From Chengkuizengella marina (GTDB lineage Bacteria > Bacillota > Bacilli > Paenibacillales > KCTC-33759), in assembly GCF_009910845.1 (NCBI RefSeq), contig NZ_SIJB01000013.1, positions 1 to 64,000 on the forward strand: a stretch of DNA of 64,000 nucleotides. Reading direction: 5' to 3'. This document shows, in pieces, positions 1-6,108 of the stretch. The notes beneath the pieces were generated by a model. It saw only the letters and a program-made list of their open reading frames with translations. It searched no databases and was not told where the DNA came from. The position numbers were made by a program, and so were the translations under genes. The first letter of the stretch is position 1. Every line of letters begins with the position of its first letter.

Positions 1-27
1 TTATTGTTAAAAATGGGGGTGGATAGA

Positions 28-267
28 ATGGAATTAAATATCATTCAATATTTTTTAACTCAGGGACCCTTTGCGGTCCTTTTTGTATGGTTACTTATTT
101 ATGTGATGAAAAATGGAAAGGAACGAGAGGATAAATTAATTAAGTCTCACAAAGAAAGAGAAGGTCAATTAATCACTACACTAGAGAAATTCAGTGAAAA
201 ATATGATGTGATTATTGATGAATTACGACAAGTGAAAAATAGGTTGTCAGGGAAGGAGGGAGCATAG
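28..267 (+). CDS. BhlA/UviB-like holin (79 aa)
   Basis: Small membrane protein with one N-terminal hydrophobic segment (about residues 8-28, FLTQGPFAVLFVWLLIYVM) followed by a highly charged Lys/Glu-rich coiled-coil tail. This is the layout of the BhlA/UviB holin-like family of Bacillus prophages. It abuts the endolysin gene directly: its TAG stop is followed at once by the endolysin ATG, so the two form a lysis cassette. I chose the ATG at 28 because a GGGGGTGG ribosome site sits just before it; the in-frame ATG at 13 lacks one. Family assignment comes from the layout; the membrane pore role is inferred. Confidence 0.75.
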   Translation: MELNIIQYFLTQGPFAVLFVWLLIYVMKNGKEREDKLIKSHKEREGQLITTLEKFSEKYDVIIDELRQVKNRLSGKEGA

Positions 268-1431
268 ATGATTAAACAAGATTTCATCCCAAAGCTAAAT
301 AGAAATAGACCTGGGTATCCAATGGAACCACAAGGCTTACTAATCCACTCTACAAACAACTGGAAAAAGAGTGCTGATGCAGAAATGCATGCTAAGTATT
401 TAAAAAGTGGTCAAAATCATGTAGCAGGTTGGCATGTCACCGTTGATGCTGAACAAGCCATTCAACATATCCCATTTAACGAAAATGCATGGCATGCAGG
501 GGATGGTTCGCAAGGACATTATAACCGTAATTGGATTGGGATGGAGACATGCACGAATTTAGTCACACGAAATCAAAAACTAGATGATCCAACCTATCAG
601 AATGCAGTCAAAACTGCTGCTGAAATTGTGAAAATGTTTCATTTTACTAGAGATCAGGTCCAACCTCATAACGTGGTGAAAGGGAAGAATTGCCCTTGGG
701 ACAAGCATTTTGACAGAGACCAGTTTAGAGAAGATGTATTTAAGCTAGTTGAAGGAACACCAATCCTAAGTGAACCAACAGCAACAATCAGACAAGCTCA
801 AGAGTGGGCGAAAGGTAGAGGGGCAACACGGACATTCATAGATATTGCTCAGCTCTATTGGTCTATCGATCCTAAAAGTGGTGTAAACCCTGCTATTGCT
901 TACGCACAGTCAGCTAAAGAAACAGGTTTCGGACGGTTCGGTGGTGTAATAGATGAAACCTATAAAAATCCATGTGGAATGAAAACTACTAGTGGTGGGG
1001 GGAACTACGATCCAGAGGCACATCAAAGGTTTAAAAGTTGGGAAGAAGGGATTACAGCTCACTGTGACCACTTAGCGTTATACGCAGGAGCAGAAGGATA
1101 TCCAAAATCAGATCCACCAGATCCACGTCATTTTAGTTGGATTTTTGGAAAAGCAAAAACAGTAGAACAACTAAGCGGTAGGTGGGCACCAAGTGAAACT
1201 TATGGTCAGAGTATTTTAGAAGATTATTTAAAGCCATTAGAGCAAATGGAGGTTGATATTATGAGTAGATTTAGTGATCTATCAGATGATCGATGGAGTG
1301 CCTCAGCCATAGAAAAAGTAGCAGAACAAGGTTTAATGGTTGGTTATAATGACGGTACATTTAAACCAACAGAACCAGTCACACGTGAAGAATTAGCAGT
1401 TATATTAACTAGATTGAAAGGTGGAAATTAA
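268..1431 (+). CDS. Phage endolysin: amidase + glucosaminidase + SLH repeat
   Basis: Cell-wall hydrolase of 387 aa in three parts. Residues about 20-150 are an Amidase_2 (N-acetylmuramoyl-L-alanine amidase) domain, with zinc ligands suggested by LLIHST (His27) and PHNVVKGKNCPW. Residues about 170-320 resemble a GH73-type glucosaminidase (SAKETGFGRFGG, with the likely catalytic Glu; NPCGMK). Residues about 328-387 are one SLH repeat (FSDLSDDRW to REELAVILTRL), which would anchor it to secondary cell-wall polymer. An AAGGAGGG site lies 7 nt before the ATG. It sits between two holin-like genes, so a prophage lysis role fits best; a host autolysin is less likely. The SLH tail is unusual in a phage lysin. 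Confidence 0.88.
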   Translation: MIKQDFIPKLNRNRPGYPMEPQGLLIHSTNNWKKSADAEMHAKYLKSGQNHVAGWHVTVDAEQAIQHIPFNENAWHAGDGSQGHYNRNWIGMETCTNLVTRNQKLDDPTYQNAVKTAAEIVKMFHFTRDQVQPHNVVKGKNCPWDKHFDRDQFREDVFKLVEGTPILSEPTATIRQAQEWAKGRGATRTFIDIAQLYWSIDPKSGVNPAIAYAQSAKETGFGRFGGVIDETYKNPCGMKTTSGGGNYDPEAHQRFKSWEEGITAHCDHLALYAGAEGYPKSDPPDPRHFSWIFGKAKTVEQLSGRWAPSETYGQSILEDYLKPLEQMEVDIMSRFSDLSDDRWSASAIEKVAEQGLMVGYNDGTFKPTEPVTREELAVILTRLKGGN

Positions 1432-1432
1432 A

Positions 1433-1672
1433 ATGGATTTTCAAGTATATGATATTGCAATTGTACCTATCATTGTTGCATTGGTTCAGTTAGCAAAACA
1501 ATTAGGGTTAGGAGCTAAATTATTACCAGTATTATCTCTAGCATTAGGGGTAGCAACTGGTATTTTTTATGTCGCTCCTAGTGATCCAAAGCAAGCTATT
1601 CTAGTTGGTATAGTAATGGGGTTAGCAGCTAGTGGGTTATGGAGTGGCTCAAAGAATATAGTGCAGAAGTAA
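1433..1672 (+). CDS. Holin-like small membrane protein (79 aa)
   Basis: A 79-residue hydrophobic protein with about two membrane segments (residues about 6-24 and 30-50, then a third weakly hydrophobic stretch VGIVMGLAASGLW) and a short basic C-terminus. It starts one base after the endolysin stop, with AAAGGTGG before the ATG at 1433. Size, topology and position suggest a phage holin or holin-like accessory protein; I do not recognise a named family. The last 45 codons are repeated, with only four amino-acid changes, as a headless copy at 3641-3778. Confidence 0.7.
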   Translation: MDFQVYDIAIVPIIVALVQLAKQLGLGAKLLPVLSLALGVATGIFYVAPSDPKQAILVGIVMGLAASGLWSGSKNIVQK

Positions 1673-1678
1673 GTTTGT

Positions 1679-1706
1679 CCCCACTGGCTTAGGTAGTTGG
1701 TGGGGG
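1679..1706. terminator. Hairpin between holin and CxCCVC gene 1
   Basis: CCCCAC...GTGGGG stem closing a short loop directly after the holin-like gene and directly before the stop of the convergent gene. The same hairpin recurs at 2297-2338 and 3785-3810, so it is part of the duplicated module. There is no good T-run here, so termination may be weak. Confidence 0.55.
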
Positions 1707-2168
1707 TTATCGGGGAATAATTCTTGTTATTGCACATGAAGAGAAAATGTCAGTCTCATTAAAAAACCTCCCTACGACAATTCCTTCGCCAACATTTATA
1801 ATTTCATCTACAAAAGGGAAAGGAAAAGGGGAAATAAACTCAATCTCAACCATTTCACCAATCATTGAATTTGCTAAGTTTGTAATAGGTTCTTCGCAAC
1901 AATCACATTCTCCTTTACTTTTCTTAATTGGTTTTAATTTAATGCCATCGGGAACCAATTTCTGGCTGAATTGAGTAGCAGTGATATGACAAATGGGTAT
2001 ATTTCCATTAGAAGTAAATGCTATGAGATCTTTTACTTGGTTAATAATTACAAGATTATTAGCTGTCGGAGTTATAATATTTACATCACCAACACCTACC
2101 AATTGTTCTAAAACACATTGCATCGGACACACGCAACAATCACATATGGATTTATCAAAGGCTCCCAT
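1707..2168 (-). CDS. CxCCVC-family Cys-rich protein, copy 1 (153 aa)
   Basis: I do not recognise a named family. The protein opens with MGAFDKS and the motif CDCCVCPMQCVLEQL, and repeats a weaker form mid-sequence (CDCCEEPITNLANSM). Each Cys motif is followed by about 50 residues of alternating hydrophobic beta-strand-like sequence, so it looks like an internal duplication of one small domain. It is the first of five tandem reverse-strand paralogues next to the lysis genes, with a sixth at 10771-11190. AGGAG precedes the ATG. A CATACAATA element upstream fits a mother-cell sigma factor (SigE/SigK) -10, suggesting a spore-coat or exosporium role; that is inference. Confidence 0.8.
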   Translation of the reverse strand: MGAFDKSICDCCVCPMQCVLEQLVGVGDVNIITPTANNLVIINQVKDLIAFTSNGNIPICHITATQFSQKLVPDGIKLKPIKKSKGECDCCEEPITNLANSMIGEMVEIEFISPFPFPFVDEIINVGEGIVVGRFFNETDIFSSCAITRIIPR

Positions 2169-2201
2169 AATAATATCTCCTTATAAATATATTTAATTAG
2201 A

Positions 2202-2240
2202 TATTGTATGGATTCAAAAGAAGTTTTGACTGGATGTTTG
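2202..2240 (-). promoter_or_regulatory. Conserved CxCCVC-family promoter, copy 1
   Basis: Read on the minus strand: a CCAGTC box, 17 nt, then CATACAATA, which matches the SigK -10 (CATAnnnTA) and SigE -10 (CATACAnT). The same box-plus-spacing precedes all five reverse-strand paralogues, so this is the likely shared promoter. The -35 does not match either sigma factor clearly. Confidence 0.6.
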
Positions 2241-2296
2241 TGTTACTTTATTAAATTGTGCTGTTATCAGGGGGGAGAATACAGTACAGAAGTGAT

Positions 2297-2338
2297 TAAA
2301 ATCCCCTACTGGCTTTAGGTAGTTGGTGGGGATTTTTT
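2297..2338. terminator. Bidirectional terminator overlapping the end of CxCCVC gene 2
   Basis: AAAATCCCC...GGGGATTTTTT stem with T-runs on both strands. It is the second copy of the post-holin hairpin. About 17 nt just before it (AGTACAGAAG and flanks) match the last codons of the holin-like gene, so a holin-tail remnant came along in the duplication. The stop of the convergent gene (2315) lies inside the stem. Confidence 0.7.
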
Positions 2339-2827
2339 AAGTTGTTGAAAAAAATCTCGGTTAGGTTGATCGTTAATTTGCTGCTGGTTATTTGGTATGA
2401 TTCTAGTGGTAAAACAAGAAGAAATAACAAATGTTCCAAAGGAAACAATACCCTCACCAACATTAATAATAGTACCACTACCTGTTTCTGTTTCTGGTAA
2501 GAATTCAATGTCTACTTCTTGTACAATCAAAGATTTTGCTAAATTTGTAATAGGGTCTTCACAGCACGAACATCTTCCTGTGCTTTTTTGTATCGGTTTT
2601 AATTTGATGTCAATGTTAACATCAGAGAAATCAACACCAGAAATATTACATATTGGAAAATTACCATCTGAGGTAAAAGCAATAAAATCTTTAACGTCTA
2701 TAAGCATTACATCATTTATTATATCAGTCGTTGTTGCTATAGTTATTATATTACTTTTCAACTGTTCCAAAACACACTGCATCGGGCAGACACAGCAATC
2801 ACATATGGATTTATCAAACGCTCCCAT
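2315..2827 (-). CDS. CxCCVC-family Cys-rich protein, copy 2 (170 aa)
   Basis: Second tandem paralogue: MGAFDKS, CDCCVCPMQCVLEQL near the N-terminus and CSCCEDPITNLAKSL in the middle, each leading a strand-rich half. It is longer than its siblings. After the usual C-terminal RIIPN the frame runs on for about 25 residues (Gln/Asn-rich, ending KKSPPTT) that are partly encoded by the terminator hairpin, which suggests the ancestral stop was lost. Start chosen at the ATG at 2827, 9 nt after AAGGAG; a TTG three codons upstream is too close to that site. Function unknown; probable spore-layer protein by promoter inference. Confidence 0.8.
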   Translation of the reverse strand: MGAFDKSICDCCVCPMQCVLEQLKSNIITIATTTDIINDVMLIDVKDFIAFTSDGNFPICNISGVDFSDVNIDIKLKPIQKSTGRCSCCEDPITNLAKSLIVQEVDIEFLPETETGSGTIINVGEGIVSFGTFVISSCFTTRIIPNNQQQINDQPNRDFFQQLKKSPPTT

Positions 2828-2861
2828 ATTAAACAACTCCTTATATATTTATTTGATTAGA

Positions 2862-2898
2862 TATTGTATGGGTTCAAAAGGAGTTTTGACTGGACGTT
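2862..2898 (-). promoter_or_regulatory. Conserved CxCCVC-family promoter, copy 2
   Basis: On the minus strand: CCAGTC, 17 nt, CATACAATA, about 35 nt before the gene. It is nearly identical to the copy-1 promoter over roughly 45 nt. Confidence 0.6.
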
Positions 2899-3075
2899 TG
2901 TATTGTATAAAGGAAAATCAGCTAATGTCAGTGTCAAATATGAAGTCGGAATTATGGGATAGAACAAGAAACTTTTGAAATGGCATTGGATGTGACTACA
3001 TTTCTATTGTTTGGTGTGACAGTTTATAAGAGTGATAAGAATAATTTGATATAATGTAACTCCCTTACTAGTTAC

Positions 3076-3549
3076 TTAAGTTGATGGAGAGATAGTGTCT
3101 ATAAAACATTTGGAAATTACAAAAAGAGGAAAACATGAACCCAAAAAACTAACATCCTTTAATAAAATAATTCCTTCACCTACATTATCTATAGTTCCAG
3201 AAATAGAATCAGAAATTACAACTTGCTTCTTTTTCATTGAATTTAACAAATTGGTTGTTGAATCTTCAATGCACGCACATTCGCCAATGTCATTTTTAGT
3301 TGGTTTTACTTTAATTGGAGGATTGGGTTCAAAATTTAATATAACGAAACTGATCGTATGAAATGCGACGATTCCTTTATTAGTGAATACTTTGAAACCT
3401 TCAACACGTTCTATCGTAGCATCATTAAATTGTCCTGCTCCAGTAGTTCCAAGTAAAAAGAATGATACTGTCTTGTCAATCAATTGCTCTAAAACACACT
3501 GCATCGGACAGACACAGCAATCACAAATAGTTCTATCAAGTGCTCCCAT
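3076..3549 (-). CDS. CxCCVC-family Cys-rich protein, copy 3 (157 aa)
   Basis: Third paralogue: MGALDRT, CDCCVCPMQCVLEQL, then a divergent middle motif CACIEDSTTNLLNSM in which one of the paired cysteines is replaced by Ile. The C-terminal half carries extra residues around the final cysteine (SCFPLFVISKCF), so it is the most divergent of the five. The start follows a leader (AAAGGACGTGATCTC before ATG) shared with copies 4 and 5. Unknown function; same probable sporulation-type promoter as its neighbours. Confidence 0.78.
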   Translation of the reverse strand: MGALDRTICDCCVCPMQCVLEQLIDKTVSFFLLGTTGAGQFNDATIERVEGFKVFTNKGIVAFHTISFVILNFEPNPPIKVKPTKNDIGECACIEDSTTNLLNSMKKKQVVISDSISGTIDNVGEGIILLKDVSFLGSCFPLFVISKCFIDTISPST

Positions 3550-3575
3550 GAGATCACGTCCTTTTTAGTTTTTTA

Positions 3576-3612
3576 TATAGTATGATTTTATTTGTGTTTT
3601 GACTGGACGTGT
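3576..3612 (-). promoter_or_regulatory. Conserved CxCCVC-family promoter, copy 3
   Basis: Minus strand: CGTCCAGTC, 16 nt, CATACTATA, a full match to the SigK-type -10 CATAnnnTA. Confidence 0.58.
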
Positions 3613-3640
3613 GTACTGTATATATTAAATTGTGTTGTTA

Positions 3641-3778
3641 TTACTCGTATTAGGGGTAGCAACTGGTATTTTTTATGTGGCTCCAGGTGATCTAAAACAA
3701 GCTATACTCGTTGGGATTGTCATGGGGTTAGCTGCAAGTGGGCTATGGAGTGGCTCAAAGAATATAGTGCAGAAGTAA
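3641..3778 (+). pseudogene. Headless duplicate of the holin-like gene (C-terminal 45 codons)
   Basis: The translated frame (LLVLGVATGIFYVAP to GSKNIVQK, then TAA) matches the last 45 residues of the holin-like protein at 1433-1672 with four substitutions. No start codon or ribosome site precedes it: it joins abruptly to the promoter side of CxCCVC gene 3. The frame is still open, so the duplication looks fairly recent. It is followed by the same CCCCAC hairpin as the parent. Confidence 0.85.
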
Positions 3779-3784
3779 GTTTGT

Positions 3785-3810
3785 CCCCACTGGCTTAGTA
3801 GCTGGTGGGG
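3785..3810. terminator. Third copy of the post-holin hairpin
   Basis: CCCCAC...GTGGGG stem immediately after the holin-tail pseudogene and before the convergent end of CxCCVC gene 4. It differs from the 1679-1706 copy by only a few bases. Confidence 0.55.
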
Positions 3811-3815
3811 ATGTT

Positions 3816-4256
3816 TTATTGAGGAGTTACTTTTATGATTGAACATGTAGAGACATATGCATCATTTTCAACATTTACAATTCCTTGACCTACTTCAAAA
3901 ACAGTACCAAATACAGTGATGTTCGGTTGGATTCGAATATCTACTACTTTCCCAATAAGAGTACTTAACAACATAGTTATCGGATCTTCACAACAAGAAC
4001 ATTCTCCTTTACTTATTCTAATTGGCTTTAATTTCACTTGTATAGGAGGTAATATTGATACAGATGTAATTTGGGAAATAGGAATTATTCCTTCTGATGA
4101 AAACAAGACAAACTCTTTTACTTCATTAATTATTACATTAGTTAGAAATTCAATAGTAGTTGTACTTATATCAACGGTTTCTCCTTTCAACTGTTCTAAA
4201 ATACACTGCATCGGACAAACGCAGCAGTTACACTTTGATTCATCAAAAACACCCAT
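3816..4256 (-). CDS. CxCCVC-family Cys-rich protein, copy 4 (146 aa)
   Basis: Fourth paralogue and the clearest example of the internal duplication. The first half runs CNCCVCPMQCILEQLKGETVD to QITSVSI. The second runs CSCCEDPITMLLSTLIGKVVD to SIIKVTP. Both halves have a Cys motif, a short helix-like LxxL stretch, a GxxVDI strand, a G-containing hairpin and a closing hydrophobic strand, reminiscent of small Sm-like beta-barrels in Bacillales spore proteins (comparison by eye only). ATG at 4256 after AAAAGGACGTGATCTC. Unknown function. Confidence 0.8.
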   Translation of the reverse strand: MGVFDESKCNCCVCPMQCILEQLKGETVDISTTTIEFLTNVIINEVKEFVLFSSEGIIPISQITSVSILPPIQVKLKPIRISKGECSCCEDPITMLLSTLIGKVVDIRIQPNITVFGTVFEVGQGIVNVENDAYVSTCSIIKVTPQ

Positions 4257-4282
4257 GAGATCACGTCCTTTTCACTTTTTAT

Positions 4283-4320
4283 TAGTGTATTCAAGTAAGT
4301 ATTGATTTGACTGGACATGT
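4283..4320 (-). promoter_or_regulatory. Conserved CxCCVC-family promoter, copy 4
   Basis: Minus strand: TGTCCAGTC, 17 nt, AATACACTA, one mismatch from CATAnnnTA. Same layout as the other copies. Confidence 0.5.
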
Positions 4321-4415
4321 GTACTGTATAAAGGGATATCCGCTAATAATAGTCTCAGGATGTATTTGAGTGAATATAATGAAAGTAAGCAGACTCGTCA
4401 AATACACTCATGATA

Positions 4416-4450
4416 AAAAGCTTCTTCCTTATAAAAAGGAGAAGCTTTGT
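4416..4450. terminator. Terminator hairpin upstream of copy 4, downstream of copy 5
   Basis: AAAGCTTCTTCC / GGAGAAGCTTT stem followed by a T-rich stretch on the plus strand. On the minus strand it lies below copy 5 and could stop read-through into copy 4. Confidence 0.6.
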
Positions 4451-4540
4451 CATTTTTCACTGGCTTTATTTAAGTTGGTGTGGATTATGAAGAGAAAAAG
4501 CAGTGGAACGTTTCTTTGAAGGTTTCCTCTCTAAAATTAT

Positions 4541-5017
4541 TTATACAATATCATCTCCAATTAATTCTATTTTACAGCTAGAAAAAGCACCTGTAAAAGG
4601 ATCACCACCTTCTTCAAAAGAAAATATAACAATACCTTCTCCAACTTTAGTAATTTTACCTGTGACCGCAGCAGCTCCAGCAATTATATCAACCGTCTCA
4701 TTTACCAAATTATTTGCTAATCTTGTTGTTGGTTCTTCAGTACAAGAACATTCTCCAATATCTTTTCTAATTGGTTTTATCTTAAAGTCAAACTGTCCTT
4801 CAATAAAAACCGCAAAAATTTGGTTCATTGGATATCTGTTGATGCTATCAGGTGCCATTTCAAGAAAAGCAATAAAATCTTTGACTTCCAATAAAGTGCC
4901 TGTTAGGGCAGTTTTATCAGTAACTATAAAAACGCTTTCCTCCCCTATCAACTGTTCTAAAATACACTTCATTGGACACACACAACAATCACAAATACTT
5001 CTATCATAAGCCCCCAT
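4541..5017 (-). CDS. CxCCVC-family Cys-rich protein, copy 5 (158 aa)
   Basis: Fifth paralogue: MGAYDRS, CDCCVCPMKCILEQL, then CSCTEEPTTRLANNL in the middle, where one Cys of the second motif is Thr. The second half (VNETVDIIAGAAAVTGKITKVGEGIVIFS) keeps the strand-turn-strand pattern. An open frame extends 65 codons upstream, but the start at 5017 is preferred: it has AAGGACGTGATTGT before it and aligns with all siblings. It is divergent from the LexA-boxed operon at 5164. Unknown function. Confidence 0.8.
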   Translation of the reverse strand: MGAYDRSICDCCVCPMKCILEQLIGEESVFIVTDKTALTGTLLEVKDFIAFLEMAPDSINRYPMNQIFAVFIEGQFDFKIKPIRKDIGECSCTEEPTTRLANNLVNETVDIIAGAAAVTGKITKVGEGIVIFSFEEGGDPFTGAFSSCKIELIGDDIV

Positions 5018-5041
5018 ACAATCACGTCCTTCATTTTTTAT

Positions 5042-5080
5042 TAATGTATTCATAGTTGTGTGGCTTTGACTGGACGTGTA
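5042..5080 (-). promoter_or_regulatory. Conserved CxCCVC-family promoter, copy 5
   Basis: Minus strand: CGTCCAGTC, 17 nt, AATACATTA, one mismatch from CATAnnnTA. Confidence 0.5.
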
Positions 5081-5102
5081 ACTATTTTCAAAAATTGTGC
5101 TA

Positions 5103-5147
5103 TTGCACATCTCCCTGTATCTCATATATAATAAGAACAAATGTTCT
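5103..5147 (+). promoter_or_regulatory. SigA promoter with LexA (SOS) box
   Basis: TTGCAC, 18 nt, TATAAT, followed at once by GAACAAATGTTC (5135-5146), a perfect GAAC-N4-GTTC palindrome of the Bacillus LexA type (CGAACRNRYGTTCG core). The box covers the expected transcription start, so LexA should repress the YolD-like operon until DNA damage. Confidence 0.85.
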
Positions 5148-5163
5148 ATAAGGGGTGAGTGAA

Positions 5164-5505
5164 ATGAAAGAAAATAAACTAACACCTGGTTCAAATATGA
5201 TGTGGGAAGCAAGCCGTATAATGCTACCTGAACATAAAGAACTCATGAACTATTATCAAAAAGAAAGAAATAGAAAAACGAAACCAGAACTTGCAGAGGA
5301 AGAAGTCAATATTATATCTCAACAATTATCAGATTCAATGTTAAGTAAATCAAAAATTACAGTTGAATTGTTCAGAGCTTTTGGTCAGAATGCGTTTAAA
5401 ACTGGGACAGTAATCAAATTTGATACTCAGTTAAGACAAATAAAATTAGAGCATGAGGATGAATATGAGTGGATTAAGTTTCATGAGATTGTGGGGGTGT
5501 CCTGA
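5164..5505 (+). CDS. YolD-like protein (113 aa)
   Basis: Resembles the YolD family: an early MLPEHKELM segment in a charged N-terminal half, a central Q-L-S-D-S helix, and a C-terminal small beta domain ending in IKLEHEDEYEWIKFHEIVGV. In Bacillus, YolD-like genes usually sit beside a Y-family polymerase (UvrX/YqjW) and are SOS-induced. Here the LexA box is kept but the polymerase is missing. The ATG at 5164 lies 6 nt after AGGGGTG; a GTG three codons upstream overlaps that site. The stop overlaps the next start by one base, so the two are one operon. Confidence 0.8.
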   Translation: MKENKLTPGSNMMWEASRIMLPEHKELMNYYQKERNRKTKPELAEEEVNIISQQLSDSMLSKSKITVELFRAFGQNAFKTGTVIKFDTQLRQIKLEHEDEYEWIKFHEIVGVS

Positions 5506-5738
5506 TGTTAACAGACCTTGAAAGAAAGGTATTACGTATTCTTTATAACTTCCCTCATTCAATAAAAAAAAGAATGCCAACCATTCGAGAGCTTGAAATC
5601 AAAACAGGTAAAGACGAGAAAACAGTCCGTTCGGTATTAAACGGACTTGTTAAAGGTGGATATATAGAATGTAAAGATGGAAACACTCAAAATATAAAGA
5701 TTATAATGACTAGGGATTATGATTCGCCCTTTAAATAG
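5505..5738 (+). CDS. Winged-helix DNA-binding protein (77 aa)
   Basis: A compact winged helix-turn-helix: LTDLERKVLRILYNF, then MPTIRELEIKTGKDEKTVRSVLNGLVKGGYIEC, which has the helix-turn-helix spacing and wing of the LexA N-terminal or MarR/phage replication-regulator type. There is no protease or sensor domain, so it acts alone or as a partner. Its ATG overlaps the YolD-like stop (TGATG), so it shares the SOS promoter and is translationally coupled. A small SOS-induced phage regulator is the most economical reading. Confidence 0.7.
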   Translation: MLTDLERKVLRILYNFPHSIKKRMPTIRELEIKTGKDEKTVRSVLNGLVKGGYIECKDGNTQNIKIIMTRDYDSPFK

Positions 5739-5807
5739 ACTGAATAACTCTATATAAAAAGCTTTTTTATGGGGAGGATTTTTTTATTTCCATCGAAAAA
5801 CTGATAC

Positions 5808-6044
5808 TCATCTATTTTTTCTTTTTTTTCTATCTTTTATCTCTTTATATGCTACAGCAGTCGAGCCAATTATAAAGGCAATACTACCTACAAATCTTAG
5901 TATATATAAATTTAATAAACTACCAAATGGCCCATTATATTCAGCAATATTATTAGAGAGAAAAAATTCATAAATAAAATCAATAGTTAAAAAGAAAAAG
6001 TATAAATAAGAAAGTAATAGAAATACAATAACTCTTTTCCTCAT
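5808..6044 (-). CDS. Small membrane protein, candidate immunity partner (78 aa)
   Basis: Not recognised as a named family. It has two strong membrane segments (about residues 5-24, VIVFLLLSYLYFFFLTIDFIY, and 48-66, LRFVGSIAFIIGSTAVAY) and a basic C-terminus (KEIKDRKKRKNR). Start at the ATG 8 nt after AGGAG; a GTG three codons upstream is less likely. It lies just downstream, on the same strand, of a secreted bacteriocin-like gene, separated by an inverted repeat. Size and position fit a self-immunity protein, which is inference only. Confidence 0.6.
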   Translation of the reverse strand: MRKRVIVFLLLSYLYFFFLTIDFIYEFFLSNNIAEYNGPFGSLLNLYILRFVGSIAFIIGSTAVAYKEIKDRKKRKNR

Positions 6045-6065
6045 AACAACCACTCCTGAAAACAG

Positions 6066-6090
6066 AACAGTACAGAATTTCTGTACTGTT
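6066..6090. repeat. Perfect 12-bp inverted repeat between the two genes
   Basis: AACAGTACAGAA, one base, TTCTGTACTGTT: a perfect palindrome between the secreted-protein gene and the small membrane gene. There is no T-run, so it may act as an RNA processing or attenuating hairpin, or as an operator. Confidence 0.7.
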
Positions 6091-6108
6091 AACTTTTATA
6101 TTTGCATT

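Noticed and set aside
1747-2978. Plus-strand open frames opposite the CxCCVC genes (also 3095-3568 and 3916-4305)
   Set aside because: They are antisense shadows. The minus-strand frames have conserved Cys motifs, ribosome sites and shared promoters; the plus-strand frames have neither.
4541-5212. 65-codon N-terminal extension of CxCCVC copy 5
   Set aside because: It crosses the conserved promoter and LexA region, has no homologue in siblings, and a good ribosome site precedes the inner ATG.
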